A stretch of 40,938 nucleotides of DNA from Anaerolineae bacterium (GTDB taxonomy: Bacteria > Chloroflexota > Anaerolineae > J036 > Brachytrichaceae), in the NCBI GenBank assembly GCA_947476335.1, contig CANJQH010000024.1, positions 1-40,938 on the forward strand. The letters are read 5' to 3'. The notes below the pieces were generated by a model. It saw nothing but the letters and a program-made list of their open reading frames with translations. It had not been told where the DNA came from and made no database searches. A program made the position numbers and the translations under genes. Positions within the stretch are counted from its first letter, which is position 1; every line of letters begins with the position of its first letter. This document shows, in pieces, positions 1 to 7,607 of the stretch.

Positions 1-58
1 GCACAAACCCTGGCTGAATCGAAGTACGCCCTTTCAAGGCTGAAAAAGCGCCAAAGGC

Positions 59-128
59 GCGACGCAGTCCTAGCCCAGACCATCGGTCTGGGATGCACAA
101 CCGCACCCGTGGGAAATTGCTGCGTCGC
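59..128. repeat. Nested palindrome with 9-bp outer arms
   Basis: Outer arms GCGACGCAG (59-67) and CTGCGTCGC (120-128) are perfect complements. They enclose a perfect hairpin CCCAGACC-ATC-GGTCTGGG (74-92). The layout (outer arms around an inner hairpin with a 3-nt loop) is the same as in the longer palindromes elsewhere in the window, although the sequence differs. No transposase is nearby. A small GCGCC-AAA-GGCGC hairpin lies just before it at about 48-60. Confidence 0.6.
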
Positions 129-191
129 AATATGGGCGCAATGTGGGCGCAATATGGGCGCAATATGGGCGCAATATGGGCGCAATATGGG
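126..191. repeat. 11-bp tandem repeat (CGCAATATGGG)6
   Basis: Six head-to-tail copies of CGCAATATGGG; the second copy has G for A at position 7. The array runs directly into the 68-bp unit that recurs inverted at the right end of the window. Short reading frames through it (MGAIWAQYGRN repeats) are a by-product of the repeat and are not credible genes. Confidence 0.9.
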
Positions 192-248
192 TTGTAGGCA
201 AGGTTCGCACAGGGCAGACGCTCACAAGTTTTGCCTGGACGCACTACT
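181..248 (+). repeat. 68-bp dispersed unit, left copy
   Basis: The reverse complement of 40848-40915 matches this stretch with about three differences by eye. Both copies continue into tandem CGCAATRTGGG units on the same side. It begins with the last tandem unit and ends at ACTACT. It abuts the sulfotransferase remnant, so the remnant was probably truncated by the repeat or by a rearrangement within it. Confidence 0.85.
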
Positions 249-733
249 CGTTGGCTTATTACTGCGTACGTGGGCTCGAGCCGCATCAGAACTTCGATGA
301 CGCGCTCAGGGCAGATGTGAATCGAGTCGACGAATAGTGTCGTGACCTGCGCCACTGGCGGAACGGCAGCTATTTCGCCAATCGCAAGCCTCTTCATGAA
401 ATATTTCCGCGTGAGCAGATTCGAGTGTATCTGTATGAGGACTGGAACTTGCACCCGCAGTCGGTCCTGCGGAATATATTCAACTTTCTTAGAGTCGATG
501 ATTCTGTTCGAACCGAGCCGGCGTGCGTGAATGTGACGCAGAACTGCTATTCGGCAACGGTGCGTCACTTTTTGGAAACGCCGAATGCGGTGCGGCAAAC
601 GCTCGAAAAATTCTTGTGCAGCCATCTGCGCAGGTACGCATACGGGGTGATTTGGCGCCTCAACCGGCGGCGTTATCCTGCGCTTGATACAAATCGGTGC
701 CGGAGAGCGCAAGAAGAGCGTGTTGGAAATTAA
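249..733 (+). pseudogene. Sulfotransferase family, 3' remnant
   Basis: In one frame the sequence reads like the C-terminal half of a PAPS-dependent sulfotransferase (Sulfotransfer_1/3). Recognisable segments are LEPHQNFDDALRADVNRVDE, then an in-frame TAG at 335-337, then GSYFANRKPLHEIFPREQIRV, YEDWNLHPQSVLRNIFNFLRV and a basic tail up to the stop at 731-733. The order and spacing (gating helix, 'Y..L..Y...FP..Q', 'YED...P..vL..i..FL') follow the family. The N-terminal PAPS-binding loop is absent, because the 68-bp repeat lies exactly where the gene should continue upstream. Truncation plus an internal stop make this a decayed gene. The fold assignment is from motif memory and has not been checked by search. 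The remnant has no operon partner. Confidence 0.7.
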
Positions 734-814
734 GGCGAATCAAGTGCCAATACAGCAGCTTCGAATTATGCGAAGAGCAAACTGTCCAGGTTGCAATGGC
801 TTGTGCGACGGCTC

Positions 815-832
815 GCAGGCCTCGAGGCCTGC
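815..832. promoter_or_regulatory. 18-bp perfect palindrome upstream of hydrolase
   Basis: GCAGGCCTCGAGGCCTGC is perfectly self-complementary. It lies 53 bp before the hydrolase start and about 27 bp upstream of a possible -10 box TATACA (859-864). It could be an operator, but no regulator gene is nearby and function is unproven. Confidence 0.3.
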
Positions 833-885
833 CTCTGGCGCTGCTTTCTGTTTGGTTGTATACATCACACGCTCGGCGGCGGATT

Positions 886-1662
886 ATGAATTTCGAAACC
901 AGCAACGGCAATTCCCTGTATTACGAAGAATTTGGCTCGCCCGACGCGGCGGCGGTGCTGCTGATTCATGGCAGCACGCTCACCGGCCGGCAGGATTTCT
1001 GCGTAAATTCTGATCTGGCGGCGCGGCTGGCGCAGCACTATCGCGTGCTCGTGCCGGACTGCCGCGGCCATGGTGCGTCCGAGGCAGTGCGCGACGAGCA
1101 TGGGCGCCTGAATTATTCATTCGCCGCTATGGCGCAGGATTTGGCCGACCTCGTCGAAGGGCTGGCTGCCTCGCCGGTGTACGTGATCGGGCACAGCAAT
1201 GGCGGCAATATTGCGCTTTATATGGTGCGCCATCACCCGCACGCCGTGCGCGCGGCCGTGCTGCTTGCCGCCAACGCCTACATCGACGACCACGTACGCA
1301 CGCGCGTGCCCGTCAGCATGCACCCGGATCGCGTCGAACGTGAAGTGCCCGACTGGATGCGCGAGATGATCGCGCTGCACGACGGCGCGCAAGGCGCCGG
1401 CTACTGGCGCGAACTGCTGCGCGCCACGATTGACGAGACCATTACGAACCCGGACTGGACTGCCGCCGATCTCGCCGACGTGCGCGTGCCGTGTCTGTGC
1501 GTGCAGGGCGAAAATGATCGCGTCAACGCCTCCGGCCGCCACGCACAGGTGCTTGCTGAATGGCTGCCCGGCGCTGAACTTTGGATTCCGGCCGGCGTCG
1601 GTCATTCCGTGCACTACGAACTGCCCGATGAATTCGAGCAGCGCGTAGTGGAGCTCTTTTGA
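886..1662 (+). CDS. Alpha/beta hydrolase
   Basis: A 258-residue single-domain alpha/beta hydrolase fold enzyme, probably a cytoplasmic esterase or lactonase-type hydrolase; the substrate cannot be read from sequence. The oxyanion-hole region is HGSTLTG (28-34). The nucleophile elbow is GHSNGG with Ser104. The acid is Asp211 in GENDR, and His240 in GVGHSVH completes the triad. The length is normal for the family. The frame stays open upstream to 697, but the ATG at 886 was chosen because homologous proteins begin shortly before the first strand (MNFETSNGNSLYYEEFG) and the upstream residues look random. The gene stands alone between the sulfotransferase remnant and a repeat-rich gap. A possible promoter box (TATACA, 859-864) and an 18-bp palindrome precede it. 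Confidence 0.88.
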   Translation: MNFETSNGNSLYYEEFGSPDAAAVLLIHGSTLTGRQDFCVNSDLAARLAQHYRVLVPDCRGHGASEAVRDEHGRLNYSFAAMAQDLADLVEGLAASPVYVIGHSNGGNIALYMVRHHPHAVRAAVLLAANAYIDDHVRTRVPVSMHPDRVEREVPDWMREMIALHDGAQGAGYWRELLRATIDETITNPDWTAADLADVRVPCLCVQGENDRVNASGRHAQVLAEWLPGAELWIPAGVGHSVHYELPDEFEQRVVELF

Positions 1663-1726
1663 TTTCAAATTTAAGATTTTGAGTGCGGGTTTCAGCATGC
1701 GTCAATTTCTGCGCCTGCAGATATTC

Positions 1727-1775
1727 AATCTGAAATCTGAAATCTGAAATCTGAAATCTGAAATCTGAAATCTGA
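1727..1775. repeat. 7-bp tandem repeat (AATCTGA)7
   Basis: Seven exact copies of AATCTGA lie between the hydrolase and the hydroxylase. The same heptad-like words (GAAATCTGAAAT) also occur in the trpF-uvrC intergenic region near 25480, so this is a local sequence theme and not only slippage at one site. Confidence 0.9.
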
Positions 1776-2011
1776 AAATATTTTCAACTCCCCTCATCGA
1801 TCATGCGCGTCTTGTCGATATCATCATGTTCGACAACTTCTGGCTCAAGCCCCAAAAATGTGCTGCCGCATCTTCCCGCCGCGGGGAGGCATGAACGGGA
1901 AGAACAGAGAAGAAAAGAGAAGAACAGAGAAAAAATTTCAAATGCCGCTAAATCTCGCATCAAGTCCTACTTAGAAATTGGCATCTGAAACTTCATCTCT
2001 CATCTCTTCCC

Positions 2012-2033
2012 GCTAGAATACCTGCCGGAGGAA
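2012..2033 (+). promoter_or_regulatory. -10 box and strong RBS of the hydroxylase gene
   Basis: TAGAAT (about 2014-2019) is followed by CCGGAGGAACAC and the ATG at 2037. The GGAGGA Shine-Dalgarno sequence is one of the few strong ones in this window and fixes the start. Confidence 0.55.
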
Positions 2034-2036
2034 CAC

Positions 2037-2735
2037 ATGTCTCTGCAGGATTTATTTGCCTCGCGGTTCGAAGAGTATGACGAAGCCAGGATCGTGTACG
2101 ACCAGGTCCCGATTCGACTATTCAAGTCGGATGCGCTTGAGTGGTTTACGCATGTCTCACCGGTTGTCGTTGTTATTTTATTTTTGCCGGTGGTGATCGG
2201 TTCGCTTGTATATGGAGTGTTGCATTGGACGACTGGCGTATCATGGCTGCTGATTCCGTTGCTGTTTGCGGCGGGCCTGTCAATCTGGACGCTGACCGAA
2301 TATCTCGTGCATCGTTTCTTTTTTCATCTGGAGCCGCGCAGTGTATGGGGGAAGCGGCTGATCTTTTTGTTTCATGGGATTCATCATGTGCAGCCCCACG
2401 TTAAGACGCGGCTCGTCATGCCGCCAGCGGTGAGCATCCCGGGTGCGGCGCTGTTTTACGTGCTCTTTGCCCTGCTGTTTCGCTGGCTCGGTGCGGCTGA
2501 AATGATGTGGCCTGCATTTGCCGGCTTTACGCTTGGATACATTAGCTACGACTTGTTGCATTATTCCGAGCACCACATGCCCATGAAGGGCGCGGTGCTG
2601 AAATTTCTCAAGCGACACCATATGGAGCACCACTACAAGACGCCACAGGCGCGTTTTGGGGTGAGCACCAGCATGTGGGACGAAGTGTTCCACACTGAAC
2701 CACATACCGAAACGTATAACGAAGCGGTGAAGTGA
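2037..2735 (+). CDS. Fatty acid hydroxylase superfamily membrane protein
   Basis: A 232-residue integral membrane protein of the fatty acid hydroxylase/sterol desaturase superfamily (PF04116 type). These enzymes bind two irons through clustered histidines and use O2 to hydroxylate lipid acyl chains or related lipids. The histidine boxes are in the expected order: HRFFFH (92-97), HGIHH (113-117), HYSEHH (175-180) and HHMEHH (194-199). Hydrophobic segments lie at about 41-62, 68-88, 132-150 and 156-172. The size and the HxxxxH start resemble the hydroxylase domain of FA2H/Scs7 without the cytochrome b5 part. The ATG at 2037 is supported by GGAGGA. The lipid substrate is unknown (2-hydroxy fatty acids are one possibility). 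It is monocistronic in appearance. Confidence 0.88.
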   Translation: MSLQDLFASRFEEYDEARIVYDQVPIRLFKSDALEWFTHVSPVVVVILFLPVVIGSLVYGVLHWTTGVSWLLIPLLFAAGLSIWTLTEYLVHRFFFHLEPRSVWGKRLIFLFHGIHHVQPHVKTRLVMPPAVSIPGAALFYVLFALLFRWLGAAEMMWPAFAGFTLGYISYDLLHYSEHHMPMKGAVLKFLKRHHMEHHYKTPQARFGVSTSMWDEVFHTEPHTETYNEAVK

Positions 2736-2850
2736 CCCTGGTGCATCAGGGCTTCCCCTTCGTCTGTAATCCATTCCGCGTTCCCCGCGCTTTTGCGTGA
2801 GGAAAAATTCTGGCCGTACTCGGCGCGGACGTGCCTTCGGCCATTCGTTT

Positions 2851-2880
2851 ATAATCCCGGCGCTATCCTCGGGAAAAAAG
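2851..2880 (+). promoter_or_regulatory. -10 box of the 2890 gene
   Basis: TATAATCCCGGCG lies about 34 nt before the GTG start at 2890, followed by a purine-rich GGGAAAAAAGG that can act as a weak ribosome binding site. This is one of the longer leaders in the window. Confidence 0.5.
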
Positions 2881-2889
2881 GCGTGATAA

Positions 2890-4455
2890 GTGATTTATCG
2901 GCAAACACAAACGGCGCAGTATTGGAATGAATTTGCCATCAAGCCAGAGGATGCCGAATTCATTTACGGCGCTCTTCTGGAAGAAGGGCGTCCTCAGCGT
3001 GCCACAGACCTGGCACGCAAGCTCATCGTACAGCGCATTGAGCGTGAAAACGCTGCGCTGCGACGGCAGCTGAGTGGTGCTGGCAAGACGTATCAACCGC
3101 GGAATCGCTACGTGGTCGGTGATGAGTTGACTTTTCCGATCCTCGGATTCATTACGGGCATCGTGCAAAGCGTGCGGCCAGCGGTGACGGGGGATCCGGA
3201 AAGCTTCGACGTCATCACTGTGAGCATGGTGGACGGCACGCATCGTGAATTCGCTGCAGACTACAAGCCTCCGCACAAGCTCAATGATTTGGATGTCAGC
3301 ACTCTGGTGAACGAGGACAACCTCAAGCCGCCGGAGGAGCTGATCGAAGCCCACAGCGAACGCGTCACAGCTTTGCTAATGGGGGCGCTCGAGAAGAACC
3401 CTGAGCTGATTCGCATCGGCGAGGAGTGGTTTCTGCGCGCCATGATGGCTGAAGTGAATGTCGGCCATTTGAATCTGGCCGAAGCTGTGCTCGACATGGC
3501 AGCCGGACGGCCGCTGACGACGGACGTCATTTTGCGCGACTTGGGCTTGCCCGAAGACATCGCCGCGAATGTGCAGGAAGTGTCGCTGAACAGCGCGCTC
3601 GCCAGCGACGATCGTTTTGACGAAGTGAGCCTGACCGATCGGCCAGCATGGGTGCTGCGCCGCAGCACGCCGGTGGAAGTGCGTGAGCGGCCGGCGCCGC
3701 TGATGCCGATCACTTTTGCTGGAACTGTAACGCTGAATGCCGAAATCGAGGCACTGATTGAGCAGATCGGCGATGAGATCGATTTCCCGCACCCGCTGCA
3801 GTCACAGCCGGAACCGGTGAATCAGGCGCACGCGGCGCTCATCTATTCGCATCGCATGGCGGGCACGCTGGGCTGGACGCTGGGGCTGTCGGCTGTGCTG
3901 CCGGCGCAGGACAAGCCACGCGTGCCGATGACGTTCAAGGATCGTGCTTCTGGCAAGGCCTTCGTCGTCTGGCTGGTGCGCGACGGCGGTTATCTGTGGG
4001 GTTTGGCAGACTTCTATCAAGCGAGCGAGCTGCCCGCCGGCGCAGAGCTGATCATCAGCCGCACCGATCAGCCGCAGGAATTCATCATCGATGTGAAGCG
4101 GCGCAAGCCGAAGCGCGAATGGGTGCGCGTGGCGTCGAATTATTCGAACCACCTGCGCCTGGAGACCGCGCAGCGCGCGGTGACGTGCGAATTCGATGAG
4201 CAGACTTCGGTCTTTGTCGATGACACGCGCATGTTCGAGATGCTGCGTGGCACCCGTGATGTCGCGGGCGCTGTGCGCGACTCTTTTCTTGAAATCGCCA
4301 AGCTGAGCCCGCAGGGCAACGTGCACCTGCGCACGCTGTATGCGGTCGTGAATACGCTGGTGCGCGCGGGTGCTCGGGATACTTTCTCCGCACTGGTCGC
4401 CAACGGCGGTTTTGTGCCTGTGGGTGACAACTACTGGCATCTGGGTGAACGCTGA
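2890..4455 (+). CDS. Uncharacterised protein with winged-helix-like region
   Basis: 521 residues; I do not recognise a named family. The protein is soluble, with no signal peptide or membrane span. Residues 20-62 are helical and HTH-like (ATDLARKLIVQRIERENAALRRQL). Residues 73-125 look like a small beta barrel (VGDELTFPILGFITGIVQSV). Residues 190-260 resemble a HARE-HTH-type winged helix: 'GRPLTTDVILRDLGLPED', then 'SLNSALASDDRFDEV', then a Trp-containing strand. The C-terminal 55 residues form another helix-strand unit ending in NYWHLGER. Multiple winged-helix-like parts suggest a nucleic-acid or transcription role, but this is inference. The GTG at 2890 is used. The 137-residue gene starts 17 nt downstream and is probably co-transcribed. 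Confidence 0.8.
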   Translation: MIYRQTQTAQYWNEFAIKPEDAEFIYGALLEEGRPQRATDLARKLIVQRIERENAALRRQLSGAGKTYQPRNRYVVGDELTFPILGFITGIVQSVRPAVTGDPESFDVITVSMVDGTHREFAADYKPPHKLNDLDVSTLVNEDNLKPPEELIEAHSERVTALLMGALEKNPELIRIGEEWFLRAMMAEVNVGHLNLAEAVLDMAAGRPLTTDVILRDLGLPEDIAANVQEVSLNSALASDDRFDEVSLTDRPAWVLRRSTPVEVRERPAPLMPITFAGTVTLNAEIEALIEQIGDEIDFPHPLQSQPEPVNQAHAALIYSHRMAGTLGWTLGLSAVLPAQDKPRVPMTFKDRASGKAFVVWLVRDGGYLWGLADFYQASELPAGAELIISRTDQPQEFIIDVKRRKPKREWVRVASNYSNHLRLETAQRAVTCEFDEQTSVFVDDTRMFEMLRGTRDVAGAVRDSFLEIAKLSPQGNVHLRTLYAVVNTLVRAGARDTFSALVANGGFVPVGDNYWHLGER

Positions 4456-4472
4456 GTCCGTTCGAAAGAATT

Positions 4473-4886
4473 ATGAAAATCACCCGCTTAACGGAAGACA
4501 CCAAATTCAGGATCGATTACGACTGGTTCGAGAAGAACGGACAGGACGTAAATGTGCTGATCGCTAAGTGCCTGACTTCGGAGCAGATCGAGCAGGCCGG
4601 CGACGAGTCCCTCGAAGCGACCTTTGACAGCGTCGATGCGGAGACGGCCGAAGTCAGCATTGTCACACGTGCGATGCAGCTCATCCGCGCCGAACGTTCG
4701 ACCGATCCAGAGTTCATCTCGCCGCACACGCCGGTCGCCGAAGCGGCGTTCCGTGCGTTTTTGCTGAACAACAACATGCCGATGAGCGCAGGTGAGCTGG
4801 CACTGCGCGTCGGACGTACGTCGAAGGAAATCATCGATCGCCTCGGTGGACGCGTTGTCTATAATGGCATCAAGCCGTTGAAGTAA
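4473..4886 (+). CDS. Uncharacterised protein, C-terminal winged-helix-like
   Basis: 137 residues, soluble and acidic in the first 70 residues; family not recognised. The C-terminal 45 residues (MSAGELALRVGRTSKEII, then DRLGGRVVYNGIKPLK) have the shape of a winged helix in which a helix pair is followed by a G-rich beta wing. This resembles the modules of the protein encoded just upstream. The gene starts 17 nt after that gene with no clear Shine-Dalgarno sequence (GAAAGAATTATG), so the two probably form one transcript and may act together. A hairpin follows its stop codon at 4887-4906, before the tRNA gene. No catalytic motif is visible. Confidence 0.75.
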   Translation: MKITRLTEDTKFRIDYDWFEKNGQDVNVLIAKCLTSEQIEQAGDESLEATFDSVDAETAEVSIVTRAMQLIRAERSTDPEFISPHTPVAEAAFRAFLLNNNMPMSAGELALRVGRTSKEIIDRLGGRVVYNGIKPLK

Positions 4887-4906
4887 GCGTCACCGCTCGG
4901 TGGCGC
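4887..4906 (+). terminator. Hairpin after the 4473 gene
   Basis: GCGTCACCG-CT-CGGTGGCGC forms a 9-bp stem with one T-G pair directly after the TAA stop. There is no T-run, so it is at best a weak or factor-assisted terminator, or an RNA-processing site before the tRNA. Confidence 0.4.
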
Positions 4907-4920
4907 GCACCGGATTGATC

Positions 4921-4994
4921 GCCCCCGTAGCTCAATTGGACAGAGCAGGGCCCTTCTAATGCCAAGGTTGTGAGTTCGAGCCTCGCCGGGGGCA
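4921..4994 (+). tRNA. tRNA-Arg (anticodon TCT)
   Basis: This 74-nt sequence folds as a cloverleaf: acceptor GCCCCCG/CGGGGGC with discriminator A, D arm GCTC/GAGC with AATTGGACA loop, anticodon loop CTTCTAA (TCT, reads AGA/AGG), T arm GTGAG-TTCGAGC-CTCGC. CCA is not encoded. The anticodon stem GGGCC/TGCCA has mismatches at both ends (27-43 G-A and 31-39 C-T), leaving three central pairs. This is unusual; all other arms are intact. It lies 14 nt before the ABC transporter start. Confidence 0.85.
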
Positions 4995-5008
4995 TCCGGT
5001 CGTAATAC

Positions 5009-6847
5009 ATGCAGCAACGTGAAGAACGTTCACTTCCAGATTTGAAAATCGCTTGGCGCAATCTGCGGCGCGCGATCAGCTTGGCGTTAGGTGCACATAC
5101 ACCAGCCACGATTGGGATGGCGGCGGTGACGCTGGTGGCGGCGGTGTTGCCCGTCAGCCAGGCGTGGGTCGGCAAACTCATCATCGACGGCGTAGCTTCT
5201 GCATCTGTCGGTGGTGCTTTTCGCACAGCCGGCGTGTGGGTGGCGTTGCAGCCGGTGTTGCCGTGGCTTGCGCTTGAGCTGGCGCTGGTGACGCTGTCGT
5301 CGGTTGCGTCGCAGGGGCGCGCTCTTTTCGAGCACGTGCTGCATGCGCGGCTGTCGCATGAAATCAACACCGCGATCATGCGCAAAGCGCTGACGCTCGA
5401 TCTGCAGTTTTTTGAACAGGCGCAGTTCTACGACAAACTGCAGAACGCCCGGCGCGAAGCAGATCGGCGCGCGCTGACGATTTTGAACACGGGCTTCTCC
5501 GCACTGCAAAACGTCATTCAGCTGGTCTCCTTCGCCGTCGTGCTTTTCTCGTTCAGCCCGCTCATCGCGCTCGTGCTGTTCGGCGCCAGCCTGCCGCTTT
5601 TCCAGGCGCAGAATCGCTACAGCCGAATCAACTTTCGCCTGCTCACGTGGCGTGCGCCTGAAGCCCGGCGCATGAGCTACTTTGAACAGATGCTGACGGA
5701 CAAAGAGGCGACGAAGGAGATCAAACTCTTCGGCCTCGGTGAGCTGTTGCTCGGCCGTTACGAAAAGCTGTTCTGGAAGTTTTACCGCGAAGATGCAGCG
5801 CTGGCGCGCAGTAGCAGTCTGATCAGCCTCGTCTATGGGCTGCTGGCGAACCTGGCGTACTACGGCGCGTACGCGTGGATTGTGTGGCGCGCGGTGATTG
5901 GTGTGGCGACGCTCGGCGACATGTCGCTTTATCTGGCGATGTTTCGGCAGAGCCAGAGCTCGTTTCAGGGGCTGTTGCGCCAAGTCAATGACCTCTACGA
6001 GAGCGCGCTGTTTATGACGAATTTGTACGAGTATCTTGAAATGAAGCCGCATCTGCCGGTGTCGCCGACTCCGCGGACGGTGCGCATCGCTGGGCCGCAC
6101 GAGATTGAATTTGAGCACGTGTCGTTCAGCTATCCGAACAAACCCGGCTGGGCGCTGCACGATGTGTCGCTGAAAATTCACGACGGCGAAAAACTTGCGC
6201 TGGTTGGCGAGAACGGCGCCGGCAAGACTACGTTCATCAAACTCCTGACGCGCCTCTACGACCCGACTGAAGGCCGCATTCTGCTCGATGGCATCGACCT
6301 GCGCGAGTACGATCCGGAAAGTTTGCGCGCCGCCATCGGCGTGATCTTCCAGGATTTCGTCCGCTATCAGACGACGGCGGGCGAGAATATCGCCTTTGGC
6401 CAGGTGTCGGCGCTGGATGATCGCGAACGCATCGAGCGTGCGGCAGAGAAAGGCGGCGCCGATGAAGTGATCGCTGAGCTGCCTGAGGGCTTTGAAACGA
6501 TGCTGGGTCATTGGTTTGGCCAGGGCCGCGATTTGTCCGGTGGCCAGTGGCAGAAAATCGCGCTCGGCCGCGCCTTTATGCGCGATGCCGCTGTGCTGGT
6601 GCTCGATGAGCCGACCAGCGCACTCGACGCCGCGCGCGAGTACGAAATTTTTCAGCGCTTTCGCGAACTCACCGCTGGGAAAATTGCAATTCTGATCAGT
6701 CATCGCTTCAGCACTGTGCGCATGGCCGATCGTATTGCCGTAATCGAGAAAGGTGAGCTGATTGAGTTTGGTTCGCATGCCGAACTGCTCGCCCTCGGTG
6801 GCATATATGCGCGGTTGTTCAACATGCAGGCCGAGGGGTATCGGTAG
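5009..6847 (+). CDS. ABC transporter, fused permease-ATPase
   Basis: A 612-residue half-transporter of the ABCB/MsbA-type exporter family that would work as a homodimer in the cytoplasmic membrane. Residues 25-330 are the six-helix membrane domain. Residues 365-610 are the ATPase: Walker A GENGAGKT (400-407), Q-loop Gln448, signature LSGGQ (509-513), Walker B VLVLDEP with Glu534 as catalytic base, and switch His565. All ATPase motifs are intact. The substrate (lipid, peptide or drug) cannot be predicted. The ATG at 5009 lies only 14 nt after tRNA-Arg, so the gene may be transcribed through from the tRNA or from the pair upstream. It ends before a hairpin at 6859-6877. Confidence 0.93.
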   Translation: MQQREERSLPDLKIAWRNLRRAISLALGAHTPATIGMAAVTLVAAVLPVSQAWVGKLIIDGVASASVGGAFRTAGVWVALQPVLPWLALELALVTLSSVASQGRALFEHVLHARLSHEINTAIMRKALTLDLQFFEQAQFYDKLQNARREADRRALTILNTGFSALQNVIQLVSFAVVLFSFSPLIALVLFGASLPLFQAQNRYSRINFRLLTWRAPEARRMSYFEQMLTDKEATKEIKLFGLGELLLGRYEKLFWKFYREDAALARSSSLISLVYGLLANLAYYGAYAWIVWRAVIGVATLGDMSLYLAMFRQSQSSFQGLLRQVNDLYESALFMTNLYEYLEMKPHLPVSPTPRTVRIAGPHEIEFEHVSFSYPNKPGWALHDVSLKIHDGEKLALVGENGAGKTTFIKLLTRLYDPTEGRILLDGIDLREYDPESLRAAIGVIFQDFVRYQTTAGENIAFGQVSALDDRERIERAAEKGGADEVIAELPEGFETMLGHWFGQGRDLSGGQWQKIALGRAFMRDAAVLVLDEPTSALDAAREYEIFQRFRELTAGKIAILISHRFSTVRMADRIAVIEKGELIEFGSHAELLALGGIYARLFNMQAEGYR

Positions 6848-6858
6848 CTCTGTGAAAC

Positions 6859-6877
6859 CCGGCTTCTTGTAAGCCGG
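6859..6877 (+). terminator. Hairpin between ABC transporter and GNAT genes
   Basis: CCGGCTT-CTTGT-AAGCCGG is a perfect 7-bp stem, 11 nt after the ABC stop codon and just upstream of the GNAT -10 box. It lacks a U-tract. It may insulate the two transcription units. Confidence 0.45.
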
Positions 6878-6882
6878 TTGGC

Positions 6883-6888
6883 TATAAT
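6883..6888 (+). promoter_or_regulatory. -10 box TATAAT, leaderless layout
   Basis: A consensus TATAAT is followed by 8 nt and then the GTG at 6897. Transcription would start at or next to the start codon. It supports GTG 6897 over ATG 6903. Confidence 0.65.
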
Positions 6889-6896
6889 CCCGCGCC

Positions 6897-7487
6897 GTGT
6901 ACATGGATATTCGACCGGTGACGCTGGTCGGCAGGCACGTGCGGCTTGAACCGCTGGACGCTTCGTATGCGGAGGCGCTTTTTTCTGAGGCCGACGAGCC
7001 TGAGATCTGGCGCTACATGCCGTACGGCGAAGTAAATTCGACGGATAAACTGCGCGCGGTGATCGTCGACTTGCTCGGTCGGCAGGCGCGTGGCACCGAC
7101 CTGTGCTTCGTCACGATTGACCAGGCGAGTGGGCGGCCGATTGGAATGACGCGTTTCATGGAGATCAACCGGAATTACCGCGGGCTCGAGATCGGCGGAA
7201 CATGGTACGGGCGCGCGCATCGCCGCACGCTGGCGAACACCGAGGCGAAATATATGATGTTGTGCCACGCGTTCGAGACGTGGGGCTGCATTCGCGTACA
7301 AATCCGCACCGATGTGCGCAACGAACGTTCACAGCGCTCGGTCGAGCGGCTCGGGCTGGTGCGTGAGGGCGTGCTGCGCAAAAACATGATCATGCCAGAC
7401 GACTACCACCGCTCATCGGTTTTTTATTCAGTGATTGACGATGAGTGGCCGGCGATGAAGGTGCGGCTGGAGGCGTGGCTGGTGTGA
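6897..7487 (+). CDS. GNAT family N-acetyltransferase (RimJ/RimL-like)
   Basis: A 196-residue cytoplasmic acetyl-CoA-dependent N-acetyltransferase of the RimJ/RimL branch (Acetyltransf_3). The N-terminal 'VTLVGRHVRLEPLDASYAEAL' is typical of the family. The core includes 'GRPIGMTRFMEI' (beta 4), 'RGLEIGGTWYGRAHRRT' around the acetyl-CoA binding region, and 'RTDVRNERSQRSVERLGLVREGVLR' as the C-terminal signature. Relatives acetylate ribosomal proteins, small amines or antibiotics; the substrate here is unknown. The GTG at 6897 lies 8 nt after TATAAT. A second, diverged GNAT of the same branch is encoded at 18224. Confidence 0.9.
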   Translation: MYMDIRPVTLVGRHVRLEPLDASYAEALFSEADEPEIWRYMPYGEVNSTDKLRAVIVDLLGRQARGTDLCFVTIDQASGRPIGMTRFMEINRNYRGLEIGGTWYGRAHRRTLANTEAKYMMLCHAFETWGCIRVQIRTDVRNERSQRSVERLGLVREGVLRKNMIMPDDYHRSSVFYSVIDDEWPAMKVRLEAWLV

Positions 7488-7533
7488 GGTGCAACGAAGC
7501 ACATCTGCTGCTGTTGGTGGAGTAGTCAAACTT

Positions 7534-7554
7534 CGCGCGCATCATTTGCGCGCG
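7534..7554 (+). promoter_or_regulatory. GC-rich hairpin in the pfk leader
   Basis: CGCGCGCA-TCATT-TGCGCGCG is a perfect 8-bp stem between the GNAT stop (7487) and the pfk start (7608). It could end the GNAT transcript or act in the pfk leader. There is no T-run. Confidence 0.4.
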
Positions 7555-7607
7555 TGGAACTTTCGCGGCTGAGCAGCTGCGATATCTAAACAAAGAGGAA
7601 TAACATA

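Larger units (their letters stand above)
1663..2036. other. Intergenic gap with heptamer array, no gene seen
   Basis: This 374-bp gap holds an AT-rich stretch, seven heptamer copies (1727-1775), and a purine-rich stretch at about 1888-1937 (GAAGAACAGAGAAGAAAAG-like). A 61-codon reading frame at 1803-1988 has no family resemblance and follows low-complexity sequence, so it is not called. The end carries the promoter and ribosome binding site of the next gene. Confidence 0.6.

Noticed and set aside
126-191. Possible CRISPR array or iteron origin
   Set aside because: Repeats are directly adjacent without spacers, no cas or rep/dnaA gene is nearby, and the unit lacks dyad symmetry.
1803-1988. 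61-codon reading frame between the hydrolase and the hydroxylase
   Set aside because: Low-complexity Glu/Arg-rich translation of a purine-rich stretch, no ribosome binding site, no family resemblance.
5087-6904. 605-codon open frame on the minus strand across the ABC transporter
   Set aside because: It is antisense to a gene with intact ATPase motifs and its translation is His/Arg/Gln-rich with no domain. Such frames arise from codon bias in GC-rich DNA.
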